Source: Panonychus citri
Lineage: Eukaryota > Arthropoda > Arachnida > Trombidiformes > Tetranychidae
Assembly: GCF_014898815.1 (NCBI RefSeq)
Contig: NW_026515482.1
Span: forward strand, 2,914,001 to 2,978,000
Reading direction: 5' to 3'
Length of the DNA stretch: 64,000 nt
The notes beneath the pieces were generated by a model. That model worked only from the letters and a program-made list of their open reading frames with translations. It made no database searches and was not told the DNA's origin. This document shows positions 21,687-34,275 of the stretch, piece by piece. The first letter of the stretch is position 1, and each line of letters begins with the position of its first letter. Made by a program: the position numbers and the translations under genes.

Positions 21687-24102
21687 TTAAGTGGCAGCAA
21701 CACCAAGATTTGCCAATTGAGGTATATTTGGTTTGTACATTGGATTATGAATGCTGTAGATGCCATTTTCCGTTGGAATCCGATAAACGATATCCTTATA
21801 TTTACGATCCATTTGATTCTTAACTTGATTAACTGTTTTAAACAAGCGATTTAACATTTTAAAGTAAACAAATGAAGCCAATCGATAGAAAATTGTCAAT
21901 TTAAGTAGATAATTAACCAATAATACTTGTAATTTATACGATATTGCGGTTGTCCAATTGTCCAGTACAATTTCATGTGGTACATTTAATGATTCATACC
22001 AATATTTCATGAAACCTTCATAACTGAGGATAATTTTTGGAATTGAAATATTCAACCCAAGGAAAACCCCTTCAGTTAATTGCATAGCTGCTCGGACAAT
22101 TGAATTGGGTTGGTCAAGGTAAGGTTTGTATCCACGATCAAAGCAAATCTCCATAAATTGTAAAGATTCATCGTAATTATCAAGGCAACAATTAAACTGA
22201 TCTTCGATTCCCATACAGTGACCAATAACTCGCCAAAAATAAATATACTCCTCGAACTCTTCCCTGTATATATATATATTTTTTCAACATGGAAAAAACA
22301 ATTAACTTAAATTGTAGATTGTTAATTTGTACTAAATTACCTTTTAGTTGAATAGAAACCACATTGTTTGGGTCTAATTGCAACAAGACCAATTAAACTC
22401 CATTGGGTCATCGTCATGTCAAATTGACTGAGCCAAAGGTCATTTGTCATTGGGTATTTTTCATTCATCAATTTGGACACTTGAAGGTGACATGAACGTC
22501 GGACTTTGGATAACGATTTATTGGCCTTAGAACCTTTTTCAAAGGGATTATCCTGATACCAGGAATCAACGTGATTAATTGTTGATAAAATCCTCAAGAA
22601 AACCATGTAAACGGTTGATGACCGTCCAGAGGCAAAGATGGGAATGGTCACTCGAGGCAGAAGGACCAATAATATATTACCAATGAAATGAGCGATATGT
22701 AAACTGGACAGTGGTAAACGAAAGGGAAAGAGAGAGAATTAGAAATGCAAATCAATTGCATTTGCTACTGATTGCGATTAGAGGTTAATTTGATAATCAT
22801 TGGTAAATGGATCAATTCTTGCAGAGGAAAAAAATGATTCTCAAAGGATTAAGTTAATCGTAATTACTATAAATGGAAAGATAATCAATTTATCATTATC
22901 TTTGTTCCTGTTTAATCAAATTTATCATGATTACTTTATTGTTAGTTAACTGATTGCGTGTAGACAGGATTTACTTAATCATATTGGCAAAACCTAATTG
23001 TGATCATGAAAAATGAAAATTATTGTAATTGACAATTAATGGTTAGCTCGATGTTAACTTTTGTTCAAAATCAAAATGATCAACCAATTTATTGATTGTT
23101 ACTTTTAATTTTCATCACTATGTTTACCTCAAAATCAATTATTATTTACTTATTAAGATTATAATCATTACAATTAAACCATTTAATTAGTCAAGCTCTG
23201 TAAATTTTGTTTCTGTTTACTTTTTTGGTTCTTGATGATTAACAAATTGTGAGGTTATTTTTGGCTAATAATGGACACTGGTCATTACCGATCAATAAAT
23301 TACTCGTAGTCTATGATTATCATTATTATTATTAGGATGAAGGAGAGCAAATAGTTTATTTAGTTAATCTTGATTGTCGTAAAAAAACTAATTTCTGACC
23401 AATGTCCACCTAAATACAAACAACAATTAAGCTAAAAGTAAAACTCAATGATTTACATGATAATCAAATCAATCGTGACTGAGTTAATTGTTTAACATGA
23501 ACATTATTACCAAAACCATAATGGTTTGATCATCTCAATTTACTATTATTGATTTAATCATAACTGCCCATTGTTTACAAAATTAGCTTAATCTTGATGG
23601 TTAAATTTCAATACTGAACAAAATTAGTAAATTGTTTATTCAAAAATTTAAATTTCATAGGAACATGACGATAAATCAACAATTAAACCTCACCTTTAAT
23701 TGTCTAACTGAATCAACGTTAATCATGTTGATCGATTATCCTGAGTATTAAATTAAATTACCAAAATTTTAACAATGAAAGTAAATTACGTTCACAAAAT
23801 TGATTATAATTATCATGTAAGGAAATCTAAAACTTTCGCAAAGTTAATTATGGTTGATTGTGAATTAGTTAGCTAGTTAATTAGTTAATTGATTCTTACC
23901 TGAAATAATATTTCTTTGCAAGTTTTTGAGCTCGAGTGAAACGATCAAGATTAAACCAATCGGGCGGATTATCCAATGGGGATTTGGATGATACAACCCC
24001 GGGGGTTTGTTTACCCATCGTTGATAAATTAAACCACAGTTTCTCAAGTTTATCATCATATGTTTTGGTTAATTGTGACGAAGGGGATTTAAGTAAATCC
24101 AT
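21687..24102 (-). CDS. DUF2236 / mpaB-like oxygenase family protein
   Basis: Three minus-strand exons, 24102-23900, 22703-22341 and 22263-21687, give 380 residues with phase-2 junctions that match. The first ATG gives MDLLKSPSSQLTKTYDD. Features of the ER-bound oxygenase mpaB / latex-clearing-protein family are seen in order: PPDWFNLDRFTRAQKLAKKYY near the N-terminus, a hydrophobic stretch (HFIGNILLVLLPRVTIPIF) at about 72-92, VRRSCH at 135-140 (the family's conserved Arg/His region), TMTQWSLIGLVAIRP, and YIYFWRVIGHCMGIED. Members of this family are haem- or metal-dependent in bacteria and fungi; the substrate in arthropods is not known. The C-terminal third is hydrophobic with several possible membrane or amphipathic helices. 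Family assignment is by pattern recall; activity is inference. The first intron is 1.2 kb and the second 77 bp. Confidence 0.78.
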
Positions 24103-26498
24103 TTTCAGAAGATTACATTTACTAATCTCACATGAAAAGTAATCAAAACTAAATTGTTGTTTCCTTGGGTTGATGTTTACCTTTATGGTTTGAACATTAA
24201 GACCACGAGTTTGAAATCAACTGATGTCTCCTAATTGTTATCATGATTAACTGATTTTTAAGGTGGTCACGGAAGTCTGAATCCTCGATCATCACCTCGA
24301 AATCATATCAACTTGAAATTGAAACATTCTTACAATCAATAAATTGCCTCGAGGATCTTGAATCAAATAAACAACAACAAAGTAAACAAAAAGTGACATT
24401 TAAATGAAACCAGTTTTTTTTTCAACTAATTATTATTATAAAACATAATCACTTTCATTAATAATGATTAACATTACAATAACAATAACAATTAATATTA
24501 AATTGTGTTGATTTTAATAGTAAGATGATTGAAAAAAGTTTACTAATTGTAATGAAAATAAATTGTAAATGGATACACAATTGGTTACCTATTGATTGTT
24601 GTTTCACTTTCTTATTATTAACTGATGAAGAAATTGATTTAGTTGATAAACACAATTTAATTTAAATATTCAGTTCACTTTGCATAGTTAATAGTTAACA
24701 ATTTATTAGATTGAGATGTTAATTATGCTCTAATAATTAAAAGTAAAATGAAGAAAGTGAAAGTAATCAAATTTTGTTGTTTTTTTCGCTGAGGTCAAGA
24801 TACTTTAATTTCACTAATCGTAATGGTGATTAAGGTCATCTTATCAAAGGTTAATCACCAATTAAACTCACGAATGGAAAGTTTAGTGAACTTTAATACA
24901 ATTAGAACGATTTTAATTAGTATTATGATTAACAACAAGAGAAAAATTTTCAATTAGAAAATCGAATCGATATTGATTTTCTTTTCCTTCCATCAGCTGA
25001 TTGATTTTTAATTTTTCTTCAGTAACAATGTTACAACTGTTAATTGTCTCTCTTAATCATTTTCTTTTTTTCAGTTCAATTAAATTATTCATTCCTATCT
25101 CTTAATCCCCATGAGCTTAATCATGAGATTATTCAATCAATTCTTGATAAGATTTTCTTTTTTCCTCTCAATGTTAATATAAATTCATCATCTTCTTGTA
25201 TTTAGATTATATTTTCATTGACAATTCTGGTTACATGGTAATCCAACCCTACGATTCATGATAATAAAACCTACGCTTTTTTCATGATAATCAACAACCT
25301 CATCTCATTGTAATCATTTTATTATCGTCGACAATTAACTGAATAACCTTGAAAATTTTTCTTCTCCTTTATTGTGATTCATTGATCTTTTTTTTTTTTA
25401 CTTCCATTGATGGTTAATGAAAATACACACAAGGAGATGGAAAACTTGATTATATTGTTATGAGGTCGATTTACTATCCAATGATTTAGTTATCATGATG
25501 ATGATGATGACATGATGATAATGGTTTAATGTACATTGAGTTTGATGATGAAAATTTCCTGAATCATCATTTCCGTTTACATGATAATCATGATGATGAT
25601 GATAAAAGAGGAAGAAAAAAATTCATTATTATCTTCACAATCTATTGGCTTACCTATTAATTTATATATTCTGTCTGTTTACTCAACAATCAATATAATC
25701 AAAGTTAATCAAAGGAGAATGATAAACAATCAAACAGTCAAAATTGGAACACATTAGTTAATTGTTAATAAAAGAGAGAGAGAGAGAGAGATGGGAATTA
25801 ATTGTCAACTAATATTATCAACGGTCGAATAACAATTTTCGAGAAAATTAAACAACAATCAACAGAAAAAGAGTAAGAATTTCAATTTCAATTTCATTCT
25901 CGTTCTTATCATTAAAATTTATTACCATTGATTTATAATTTTCTATTCCAATTGTAAACAATTAACTAATTGTGTCAATATAATTCAACTCGTATTCGGA
26001 AATTTTCAATTCTCTCAATATCATGTTACTTTTTTTTCTCAAACTCATTAGTATTTTCTATCTCTAAGTGTTTTCTTCATTTATAATAAAATAAACATCG
26101 CAACAATTACTTTAATTGATTAGAGAAAAAAAAAGAGAAAACAATTAATTGAGATTTAAATTGTTCCAATTTGAGAATAATTGATGTTGTTCTTTTCTTC
26201 CGTTAGATGTCACTAGTGTTTCGAAAAACATATGTGAGAATTTTTTTTTCACTTTTATTTTCCAATCATGATGATAATCAGGAAGATGAATTGACTTTTA
26301 TCATCATTTAGTATTAATTATTTTTATTTAGTAATTTATGTGCTACCTTTATTTTTGTTCCTATGCTCACCTTAATCTCTATGGTCAGTTAGAGTTGGTT
26401 AACTAAATTATTCATCATTTGGTGTGTTTTCATCATTTTGTATTCATTATTATTGTGAATCATTTTGTATCTTTTTTTTTTGTTTCTTGGTTTTCCAG
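24103..26498. other. Intergenic, divergent promoters
   Basis: 2.4 kb of AT-rich DNA between the DUF2236 gene (-) and the flippase (+). A strong acceptor (long T tract then CCAG at 26498) shows that the flippase has an upstream 5' exon somewhere here. Short GA tract at about 25773-25790. No coding exon supported. Confidence 0.55.
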
Positions 26499-26512
26499 TA
26501 AATTAAACCAAA

Positions 26513-29500
26513 GTGAAAAGAGTGGGGCAAAGTGAAGAGCCTTCAAGGAAGGCTAGTAGGCAAGGTGAGGTGGTGGAGAAACCAAGCGAAACGAGTAAAA
26601 TTAAAGCAACTTCACAAGAAAATGAGCCTCAACCTTTAGAGCCACAGCCACCGTCACAATTGAGTAATAAAAAGCTATCACCAACACCATCAACATCATC
26701 ATCAACAACATCTCATCAAAAGAAGGTTAAACAAAGTAAAGAAGGTGGTAAAAAGAGTAAACCTCTTAACAAAACTGGATCTAAACAATTATTTGGTATA
26801 ACTATTGATTCTGGTGGTCCAAGTGGTGGTGGTGTTGGTAACGATCAAAGAGACGGTTGTATAAGCGGTAGTGGTGGTGGTGGTACTAATACAACTCGTT
26901 CTCGTAGTAGTAGTCAAAGTAGTATTATTAGTCCAGTTACAAGTGAAACAACTCGAATGATGGAAAGATTGGAAGGTGATGAGAGCTCCCACACACGAAC
27001 AATTACCCCAATCACTGGTAATCAAGCACCTCGGTTAATCTATATTACTGGAAAACACAAATTCTGCTCTAATCGTATCTCAACAGGAAAATATAATGTT
27101 TTCTCTTTTATGCCTAAATTTTTGTTCGAACAGTTTCGCCGTTATTCAAATGTCTTTTTCCTAATCATTGCCTTGTTACAACAAATACCCAATGTTTCCC
27201 CAACCGGACGTTACACAACCGCTGTACCTCTTTTCTCAATCCTTGCTGTTTCCGCCCTCAAAGAGATTTTTGAAGATATCAAACGTCACCGAGCTGATAG
27301 AACAGTTAACCGTTCTAAAGCATTGGTTTTGAATAAATTTACTAACCAATGGGAGATGAAATTTTGGATGGACATTATGGTTGGTGATGTTATTAAAGTG
27401 AAAAATGATGGCTTCTTTCCAGCTGATCTACTGTTACTCTCTTCATCAGAGCCTAATGGTATGTGTTACATTGAAACCGCTAACCTTGATGGTGAAACGA
27501 ATTTAAAAATACGTCAATCACTTGCTGCAACTTATCATTGTGTCACCAGTGAACAATTGGTTAATGATTTATCGCTTGCCTCAGTTTCCTGTGAACCTCC
27601 TAATAAACATCTCTATGAATTCCATGGTAACCTGAAAGTTGGTGATACTCTTTATCCAATTAATCCTGATCAAATTTTACTTCGTGGAGCTAAATTAAAG
27701 AATACCAATTGGATTTTTGGTACCGCTTTATATACTGGTCATGAGACGAAACTTATGATGAACAGTATGTTACAAGCACCATTGAAACAATCTAGAGTTG
27801 AAAAGTTAACCAATTCACAGATTCTTAATCTATTTGGTATTTTACTTTCAATTGGAGCGATTTCAACAATAGCTAATCTTATCTGGAATAATGGTTCAGA
27901 AAATCATTGGTATCTTGATGAGAAATCAAGCTCATCCAATTTCGCTTACACTTTTCTTACCTTTTTCATCCTTTACAATAATCTTATTCCCATTTCACTT
28001 CAAGTAACCTTAGAGGTGGTTCGATTTGTACAAGCTCATTTTATCAATTCAGACCTGGAAATGTATTGCCCCGAGTCTGATACTCCTGCTATGGCGCGAA
28101 CATCCAATTTAAATGAAGAACTTGGCCAAGTACGTTACATTTTATCCGATAAAACGGGAACATTAACTCGAAATGTTATGGAGTTTCGGCAATGTTCAAT
28201 TGCTGGTATAATTTTCTCAACCGAAGAAGCAGAGAAAATGGTTAATTTGATCAACACTAGTCAAGAAAAGGGACATTATGTAAGAGAGTTTTTAACTCTA
28301 ATGGCAATTTGTCACACTGTTGTTCCTGAGAAAAACTCTGATGAAACTAGTGATTCTAATGGTATCAAATATCAAGCTGCCAGTCCAGATGAAGGTGCTC
28401 TTGTCAAGGGAGCATCAAATATTGGCTTTAAATTTACCACTCGAACACCCGATTATGTTTACATCAATGCTCTTGGTCGTGAAGAAAAGTATCAAATTTT
28501 AAACGTTCTTGAGTTTAACTCTGAAAGAAAACGAATGTCTGTGATAGTGAGATGTCCTGATGGGAAGATTAAATTGTACACCAAGGGAGCAGATACCGTG
28601 ATTTATGATCGATTGGTGAATAATCAGTTTGCTGATGTTACAGTTGAACATTTAAGTGTATTTGCCACTCATGGTTTACGAACTTTGTGTTGTGCATTCT
28701 CTTTAATTGATGAGAGAACTTATTCCGATTGGAGTAAAGAGTATCAAAGAGCAATTAACGATGTTTCAAATAACCGTGAAGAAACAATTGGACGTGTAAT
28801 GGATAAAATTGAGGCTGATTTAAATCTACTGGGAGCAACGGCCATTGAAGATAAACTTCAAGAAGGTGTACCTGAGACAATTGAGACTCTACTCAAAGCA
28901 GGTATCAAAATTTGGGTACTTACCGGTGATAAGCAGGAAACAGCGATCAACATTGGACATTCATGTAAACTTATTCGTAACACCAATCCATTGATTATAA
29001 TCAATGAAGAATCACTTGATGCAACTCGTGAAGCTATAAGGGAAGTTGAACCAACTCCAGGGTCAGTTTTGGTTATCGATGGTAAATCTCTTAAATATGC
29101 CTTAACCTCCGACATTAAAGCTGAATTCGTGGATATTGCATTAATATCAACGGCAGTAATTTGTTGTCGAGTGTCACCCATTCAAAAGGCTGAGATTGTT
29201 GATATGGTTAAATCAAAGACCAATGAAGTTTGTCTTGCCATTGGCGATGGTGCAAATGATGTCGCTATGATTAGAGCAGCAAATGTTGGCGTTGGTATTT
29301 CGGGTAACGAGGGTCTTCAAGCCGTACATTCCGCTGATTACAGTATACCCCAGTTTCGTTTTCTTGCCCGTCTCCTTTTGGTCCATGGTTCATGGTCACT
29401 TTCCCGTCTCTGTAAATTAATTCTCTATTCTTTTTACAAAAATATCGCCTTATGCATAATTGAACTTTGGTTTGCATGTGTAAGTGCCTGGAGTGGACAA

Positions 29501-30376
29501 ACCATCTTCGACCGATGGACCATTGGTTTGTACAATGTTTTCTTCACAGCTCTTCCTCCCTTTGCCATTGGTCTATTTGATCGTCAATGTTCAGCTGAGA
29601 CAATGATAAAATATCCAGGCTTATATCGAATCGCCAATGAAACTGTTTTCACCTTGAGACTTTTCTGGATCTGGATTGGAACGGCTATTTGGCATTCACT
29701 GGTTCTTTTCTGGTTAACTTATGCTGTAATTAGTAATGATTCCCTTTGGCCTCATGGTCTATCGGATGGAGGTTACCTTGTCTTTGGTAACATGTTATAT
29801 ACCTATGTGGTTGTTACAGTGTGCCTGAAAGCGGGTCTTGAAATATCAGCCTGGACTTGGGTCACTCATGCAACCATTTGGTCATCCATTGGTATTTGGT
29901 TTATATTTCTTGTAATTTACTCCTATTTCTGGCCCTCACTACCAATTGCAGCGGACATGCTGGCAATGTATAAATTGGTCTTTTCTTCTTACATCTTTTG
30001 GCTTGGACTTATCATAATACCATTTATCACATTGTTATTTGATATTGTTTACAAAATTGTTACTCGTACTTGTTACAAAACGCTGGCTGATCAAGTTCTA
30101 GAAGAGGAAAAAAGTCTAGTCGCATCGTCATCCCAACAAACCCTATTAACCGAGACTGCCCGATTAATACGTAATGTTTTTGACAAAAATCGAGTCCGAG
30201 GAAGATCAAAAAGAGGTAAACAAGACTCCTCCTTGGACAAAAGAAAATCAAGAGTTGACCTTGAGGTTGAACTTCAGCACGGTTATGCTTTTTCACAAGA
30301 GGAGCACGGAGCTGTCCGCCAGTCCGAGCTTATCCGCAAATATGATACAACCAAAGCAAAACCTGAAGGAGTTTAA
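26513..30376 (+). CDS. ATP8A-type phospholipid flippase (P4-ATPase)
   Basis: A single long coding exon beginning at an acceptor (26498). From the first ATG (26957, MMERLEGD) it encodes 1139 residues, the usual ATP8A length; with the open N-terminal extension from GTG 26513, 1287. Numbered from ATG 26957: DGET (Asp178) of the actuator domain; PISL (345-348) in TM4, the P4 lipid-path motif; DKTGTLT with phosphorylated Asp398; GDGAND from Gly763 in the P domain; ten predicted membrane spans; and a C-terminal GYAFS (1109-1113), the autoinhibitory motif of ATP8A1/2. It flips phosphatidylserine to the cytosolic leaflet in Golgi, endosome or plasma membrane, partnered by CDC50/TMEM30. The Ser/Thr/Gly-rich extension has no Met, and TAA lies in frame at 26504; GTG 26513 sits where an ATG would be expected. 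Absence of introns is unusual for this family. Confidence 0.95.
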   Translation: MKRVGQSEEPSRKASRQGEVVEKPSETSKIKATSQENEPQPLEPQPPSQLSNKKLSPTPSTSSSTTSHQKKVKQSKEGGKKSKPLNKTGSKQLFGITIDSGGPSGGGVGNDQRDGCISGSGGGGTNTTRSRSSSQSSIISPVTSETTRMMERLEGDESSHTRTITPITGNQAPRLIYITGKHKFCSNRISTGKYNVFSFMPKFLFEQFRRYSNVFFLIIALLQQIPNVSPTGRYTTAVPLFSILAVSALKEIFEDIKRHRADRTVNRSKALVLNKFTNQWEMKFWMDIMVGDVIKVKNDGFFPADLLLLSSSEPNGMCYIETANLDGETNLKIRQSLAATYHCVTSEQLVNDLSLASVSCEPPNKHLYEFHGNLKVGDTLYPINPDQILLRGAKLKNTNWIFGTALYTGHETKLMMNSMLQAPLKQSRVEKLTNSQILNLFGILLSIGAISTIANLIWNNGSENHWYLDEKSSSSNFAYTFLTFFILYNNLIPISLQVTLEVVRFVQAHFINSDLEMYCPESDTPAMARTSNLNEELGQVRYILSDKTGTLTRNVMEFRQCSIAGIIFSTEEAEKMVNLINTSQEKGHYVREFLTLMAICHTVVPEKNSDETSDSNGIKYQAASPDEGALVKGASNIGFKFTTRTPDYVYINALGREEKYQILNVLEFNSERKRMSVIVRCPDGKIKLYTKGADTVIYDRLVNNQFADVTVEHLSVFATHGLRTLCCAFSLIDERTYSDWSKEYQRAINDVSNNREETIGRVMDKIEADLNLLGATAIEDKLQEGVPETIETLLKAGIKIWVLTGDKQETAINIGHSCKLIRNTNPLIIINEESLDATREAIREVEPTPGSVLVIDGKSLKYALTSDIKAEFVDIALISTAVICCRVSPIQKAEIVDMVKSKTNEVCLAIGDGANDVAMIRAANVGVGISGNEGLQAVHSADYSIPQFRFLARLLLVHGSWSLSRLCKLILYSFYKNIALCIIELWFACVSAWSGQTIFDRWTIGLYNVFFTALPPFAIGLFDRQCSAETMIKYPGLYRIANETVFTLRLFWIWIGTAIWHSLVLFWLTYAVISNDSLWPHGLSDGGYLVFGNMLYTYVVVTVCLKAGLEISAWTWVTHATIWSSIGIWFIFLVIYSYFWPSLPIAADMLAMYKLVFSSYIFWLGLIIIPFITLLFDIVYKIVTRTCYKTLADQVLEEEKSLVASSSQQTLLTETARLIRNVFDKNRVRGRSKRGKQDSSLDKRKSRVDLEVELQHGYAFSQEEHGAVRQSELIRKYDTTKAKPEGV

Positions 30377-33300
30377 CTTTCTCGTTAATTTTGTTCTTTT
30401 TTGTTATTCAATGATCAATACAATTTTCCAAACAATTTAAATTAGCAAAGATTATGAAAGAAATGAATGAGAGTATAAACAAGAAGAGAAAGTTTTTAGA
30501 AAGATAAATGTAAAAAAGAAACAGGACCACTTCGTCTTCATCTTAATTCATCTTAATTTCATCATCATCATCATCATCATCTCATCATAATCATCATCAG
30601 CTTTGATACTTATCTTTCCCAGTCAGTTAATCATAATCTTTTTTCCCCCTTTCCTTTCTTGACAAAAACAACATAAAACAAACAACATCACCAACACAAA
30701 CACTACCATTCAGTTATTTTAACATTACACTTACAAATCATTTCTCTATTCATGTTAATCAACAATTTTTACCTCAATTTTGTTCATGTGCTGATTATGT
30801 TGATTGTAAATGTATTTGTTTTTATGTCCATGTGATTTGCGTGTGTGTGAGTGTCTTTACCCCCTTTTCTATTGATAATCCTCCTGTAAAATCATCATGT
30901 CTTTTTGTCCCATTGATGCTTTTTGTCAAAGCAACAATTTGTTTGTGAAAAAAATAACCTTTTGCTATATTTCCTCTTCTATGGCAGTCTTCCATCTCCC
31001 TGTAAGCAAGAAAGTTAATTATAAAGATCAACATTATCAACATCTTAATCGACAACAACAACAACAACAACAGCAACAGCAACAACTACACCAACAGAAA
31101 CACAAGCAAAACCATCAAAGGCAATTAATTACACCAAAGAAAATAGTGATAAAAATGAAAACTCTTCCTCAGCTCAACTTGAAATCCAAAATTAATCAAC
31201 GTAAACATGAGTAGCACAAAAGACGGAAATGATTCCATCCCACCAACAAGACCCACCACATATAAACACACACATACACACAAACACCTACCGAGACTAT
31301 TATCACAATCAAATGATAATCATGATGATTAGTTAATCATAAACGCACAACAGGGAAAGCGTTTTTTTTATATTTATTATCACAGTTTTGTTTTGTTGTT
31401 GTTATTACATTGGGTTAACTTACTATTATTTTCATCATGACAATTTATTGTTTCATTTTTATGATTGTCCAGTTGATGACATTGATAGTAAATTGTTGGA
31501 CTATTATTATTATTACTATTTTTGATTGTGTATTACAATTGAGAAAGCAACTTAAACCAGCTCAAGTGTAAATCCTTTTCACATTAAGTATCAACCATAA
31601 TTAACCCTCATCATTTATCAATCTAATCATAATCCTAATTAACCATCTAACCTAATTATTTAGTTACCAATGTATCACTTTACTAGTATTATTATTACCT
31701 TGCTAATAATTTGTTTTCTTGTTAATCTTTTAGGAAAATGGGTAGCAAACAAAAGTGATTTACTTAATTGTTTTCCATTTATTACTCAGGCAGAAGCAAT
31801 TTAATCTCAATCAACGCATAATCACAATCAAAGATGACATTTAATTAATAATCCAACAAGTTTATCAAAGCACAAGGTCAATTGGTTATAACAATTATAA
31901 TTTAAATCTCAATCAATTGTGATGATCAAATAATTGATTTTTATTTTACAAAAAAACAAAGGGAAAAAGGCTAAAGAGACTTAATTGTTAGTTAATTGTT
32001 GATAGTAAACTAAATTGTAAATGTGTTTTGTGTGTGTTTATTTGTGTAATTGTCAAACAAATTGAAATGCAATGAAAATTAAGATTTTGATGATATAAAT
32101 CAATCATCTCATTTTCCCCTTACAATCATATTCACCCTAAATTGTAATTGAATCAACAATCAAATCTAATGATTATGATTTGATTGTTACTTTGAATCCT
32201 TGCAACAAACAGTGAATATTGATTTTACTGATTGTGATAAATCATATCTTTGCTTCTTGATCATCTTCATCTTTGTATCATCTTAAATTTTTCTGTCAAC
32301 AATCAATTGTAATTACAATCTACCTAATTACCTCTTAATTATATCAACCAGCAATTAGTCAGGTTGTTAGTTAATCTTATCCTTGATGATCCTTAATCCC
32401 ACCTTACCTTAGTTTTTACCGCCTCTTAATTGATGATTAATTAATCCAGAGCCCAAGAGATTACCAATTTTAATCGCTCACCAATTAACAGTAATCAATA
32501 ACTTTCTCTACTTATTAACAATTGATTTTCTTTCCCTTTCTCTGCCTAATCTGTATTTTTGGTTAATCTTAATTATTAACAATCGATGATGACAATTTAA
32601 ATTGTTTCTATTTCTCTTTAATTATAAATGCAACAAACTTTTTGTCTAAATCGTAACTTGATTATACTTTTTTTTTTGCTATTCGCTAATCAAATTAATC
32701 TGATTGGTATCAACGAAAATAATACAAACAAATTATTTCCAATCTTAATCATCCACTAATTACAATTAACTTTTTTGATGAATTTCATAAGGAAGTCGTT
32801 TTGATTAACAATTACTAGAAAATGAAAGTTAATTATGTATCAATTTGTAAGGCTAATTGTTTAAAAGTACCAAAGATACCCAGTAATTGTCTGATTGTAA
32901 ATTAATTTAATCAACAGCAACAATTGAATACGATTGTTAATTGTTGTGATTAATTGACGATGTAACAATAATTTTTTTCCAATCGCTGAACAAATTGAAC
33001 AATTTAATTTGATTCTATTTTCCATCAACATTGTCACTCGCTTTTCTTTGAGAATTGTGATTAAAACTTTTGATTTTCAAACTTGATTAACTAATTGCGA
33101 TTAGATTTAATTAAATTATAATCCTTTCAATTATAATCCTTATAATAGACTTTCCTGTTGACTCCCAATCAACGTCAAGATCACCGTCATCATCATCATT
33201 AATCAATCAACTAAATTGTTGATTGCGGATCAAAAGATTTAATTTATTTCCTTAAAATTAATAAGTGACCAACGTAATTAACTGATTCTACTTTTAATTT

Positions 33301-34032
33301 CGGAAACAATCAATCAACGTTTTTAATTCTGATCGCAACAATCTAGCGACTTTAATCGTATTCTAACTGATTAATTAACTAATTCAACTTGTTGAAAGTT
33401 AATTTGCACAATAATCTTTTTAATTGTCCGGCTAAATTATTTGTATTCTAATCGTGAATATCCTTAATTGTTAATTTAAATCGTCAATGGATTTATATAT
33501 GTTTTTATTGTCATCTTCCAATTGGATCTTAACAATTTAGCTGCTTAATTGTGATTTTAATGCTAATCAATCAACAATTTTTGTTCAATCAATCAATAAA
33601 TTACCTTTGTAATCATGTTAATTGTAATAAATCCTTGTCCAACAATTTAAATTGTCTTGTCTTAACCCAATCTCATTGTAATCAACATTAATCAGCAATA
33701 ATCAGATTGAATAATAACTTTTCAACAATCAAACAATTGTCCAAATAATTAAATTTATTTGAAATTATTAATATTAAAAGATGTTGATTACAATTAAAAT
33801 TATTTTTGTCAACAGGAAATTATCACACAATTGATTGATTAGGAGACAATGATTTATTTAAATTGCTCACTATTGGTTACCTGATGACAATTTAACTGCT
33901 GATGATGATTTTGATGATTTGAAACTAATCAAGAATCAAATTGTTGCTTAATTGCTGCTTAAATTATCCGCTGATTGCTTTCTGTCTTTTAATTACTGCT
34001 TTTAAATCATCGTCATAATTAATTCAATTGTT
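30377..34032. other. Flippase 3' region and long AT-rich spacer
   Basis: 3.7 kb with CAT-repeat stretches near 30560 and a CAA/CAG tract at about 31050-31110. The latter lies in a 105-codon ORF starting with ATG at 30897 (poly-Gln), which I judge more likely to be 3' untranslated or intergenic sequence. The rest is saturated with TTAATTGT/ACAATTAA words. No exon supported. Confidence 0.5.
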
Positions 34033-34275
34033 ATGATACTTGTGTCAATTATACTCAATGCAGATCAATCGGAGACGAACCAATCAACCGGGAACAATCA
34101 GCGAAATCATTGGTTAATTAATTGGTTATTTGGTCAATCAACTAATCATCAAGATGGAGGAAATCGAGGACAAAGTTCTAACAGATCGAGAGTTCGATCT
34201 GATGATGAGCCGATTGTCATGCCAACAGTTAGTCAGAGAGTGGGTAATCAAGAGATCGGCTTAATTGTTGCCTGA
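34033..34275 (+). CDS. Short hypothetical ORF or terminal exon
   Basis: An 80-codon ORF from ATG 34033 (MILVSIILNADQSET) to TGA at 34273-34275. From 34069 its composition changes from AT-rich intergenic to a more balanced, codon-like sequence rich in Asn, Gln, Ser, Gly and Arg (GGNRGQSSNRSRVRSDDEP). A possible acceptor (CAATGCAG) lies at the start of that part, so it may be the last exon of an unseen gene and not a free-standing ORF. No family recognised. Coding status is weakly supported. Confidence 0.3.
   Translation: MILVSIILNADQSETNQSTGNNQRNHWLINWLFGQSTNHQDGGNRGQSSNRSRVRSDDEPIVMPTVSQRVGNQEIGLIVA

Noticed and set aside
30897..31214. 105-codon ORF with poly-Gln (CAA/CAG tract) starting with ATG
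   Set aside because: It follows the flippase closely, its non-Gln parts look like translated AT-rich spacer, and no splice signals or family support it. Probably 3' untranslated or intergenic.
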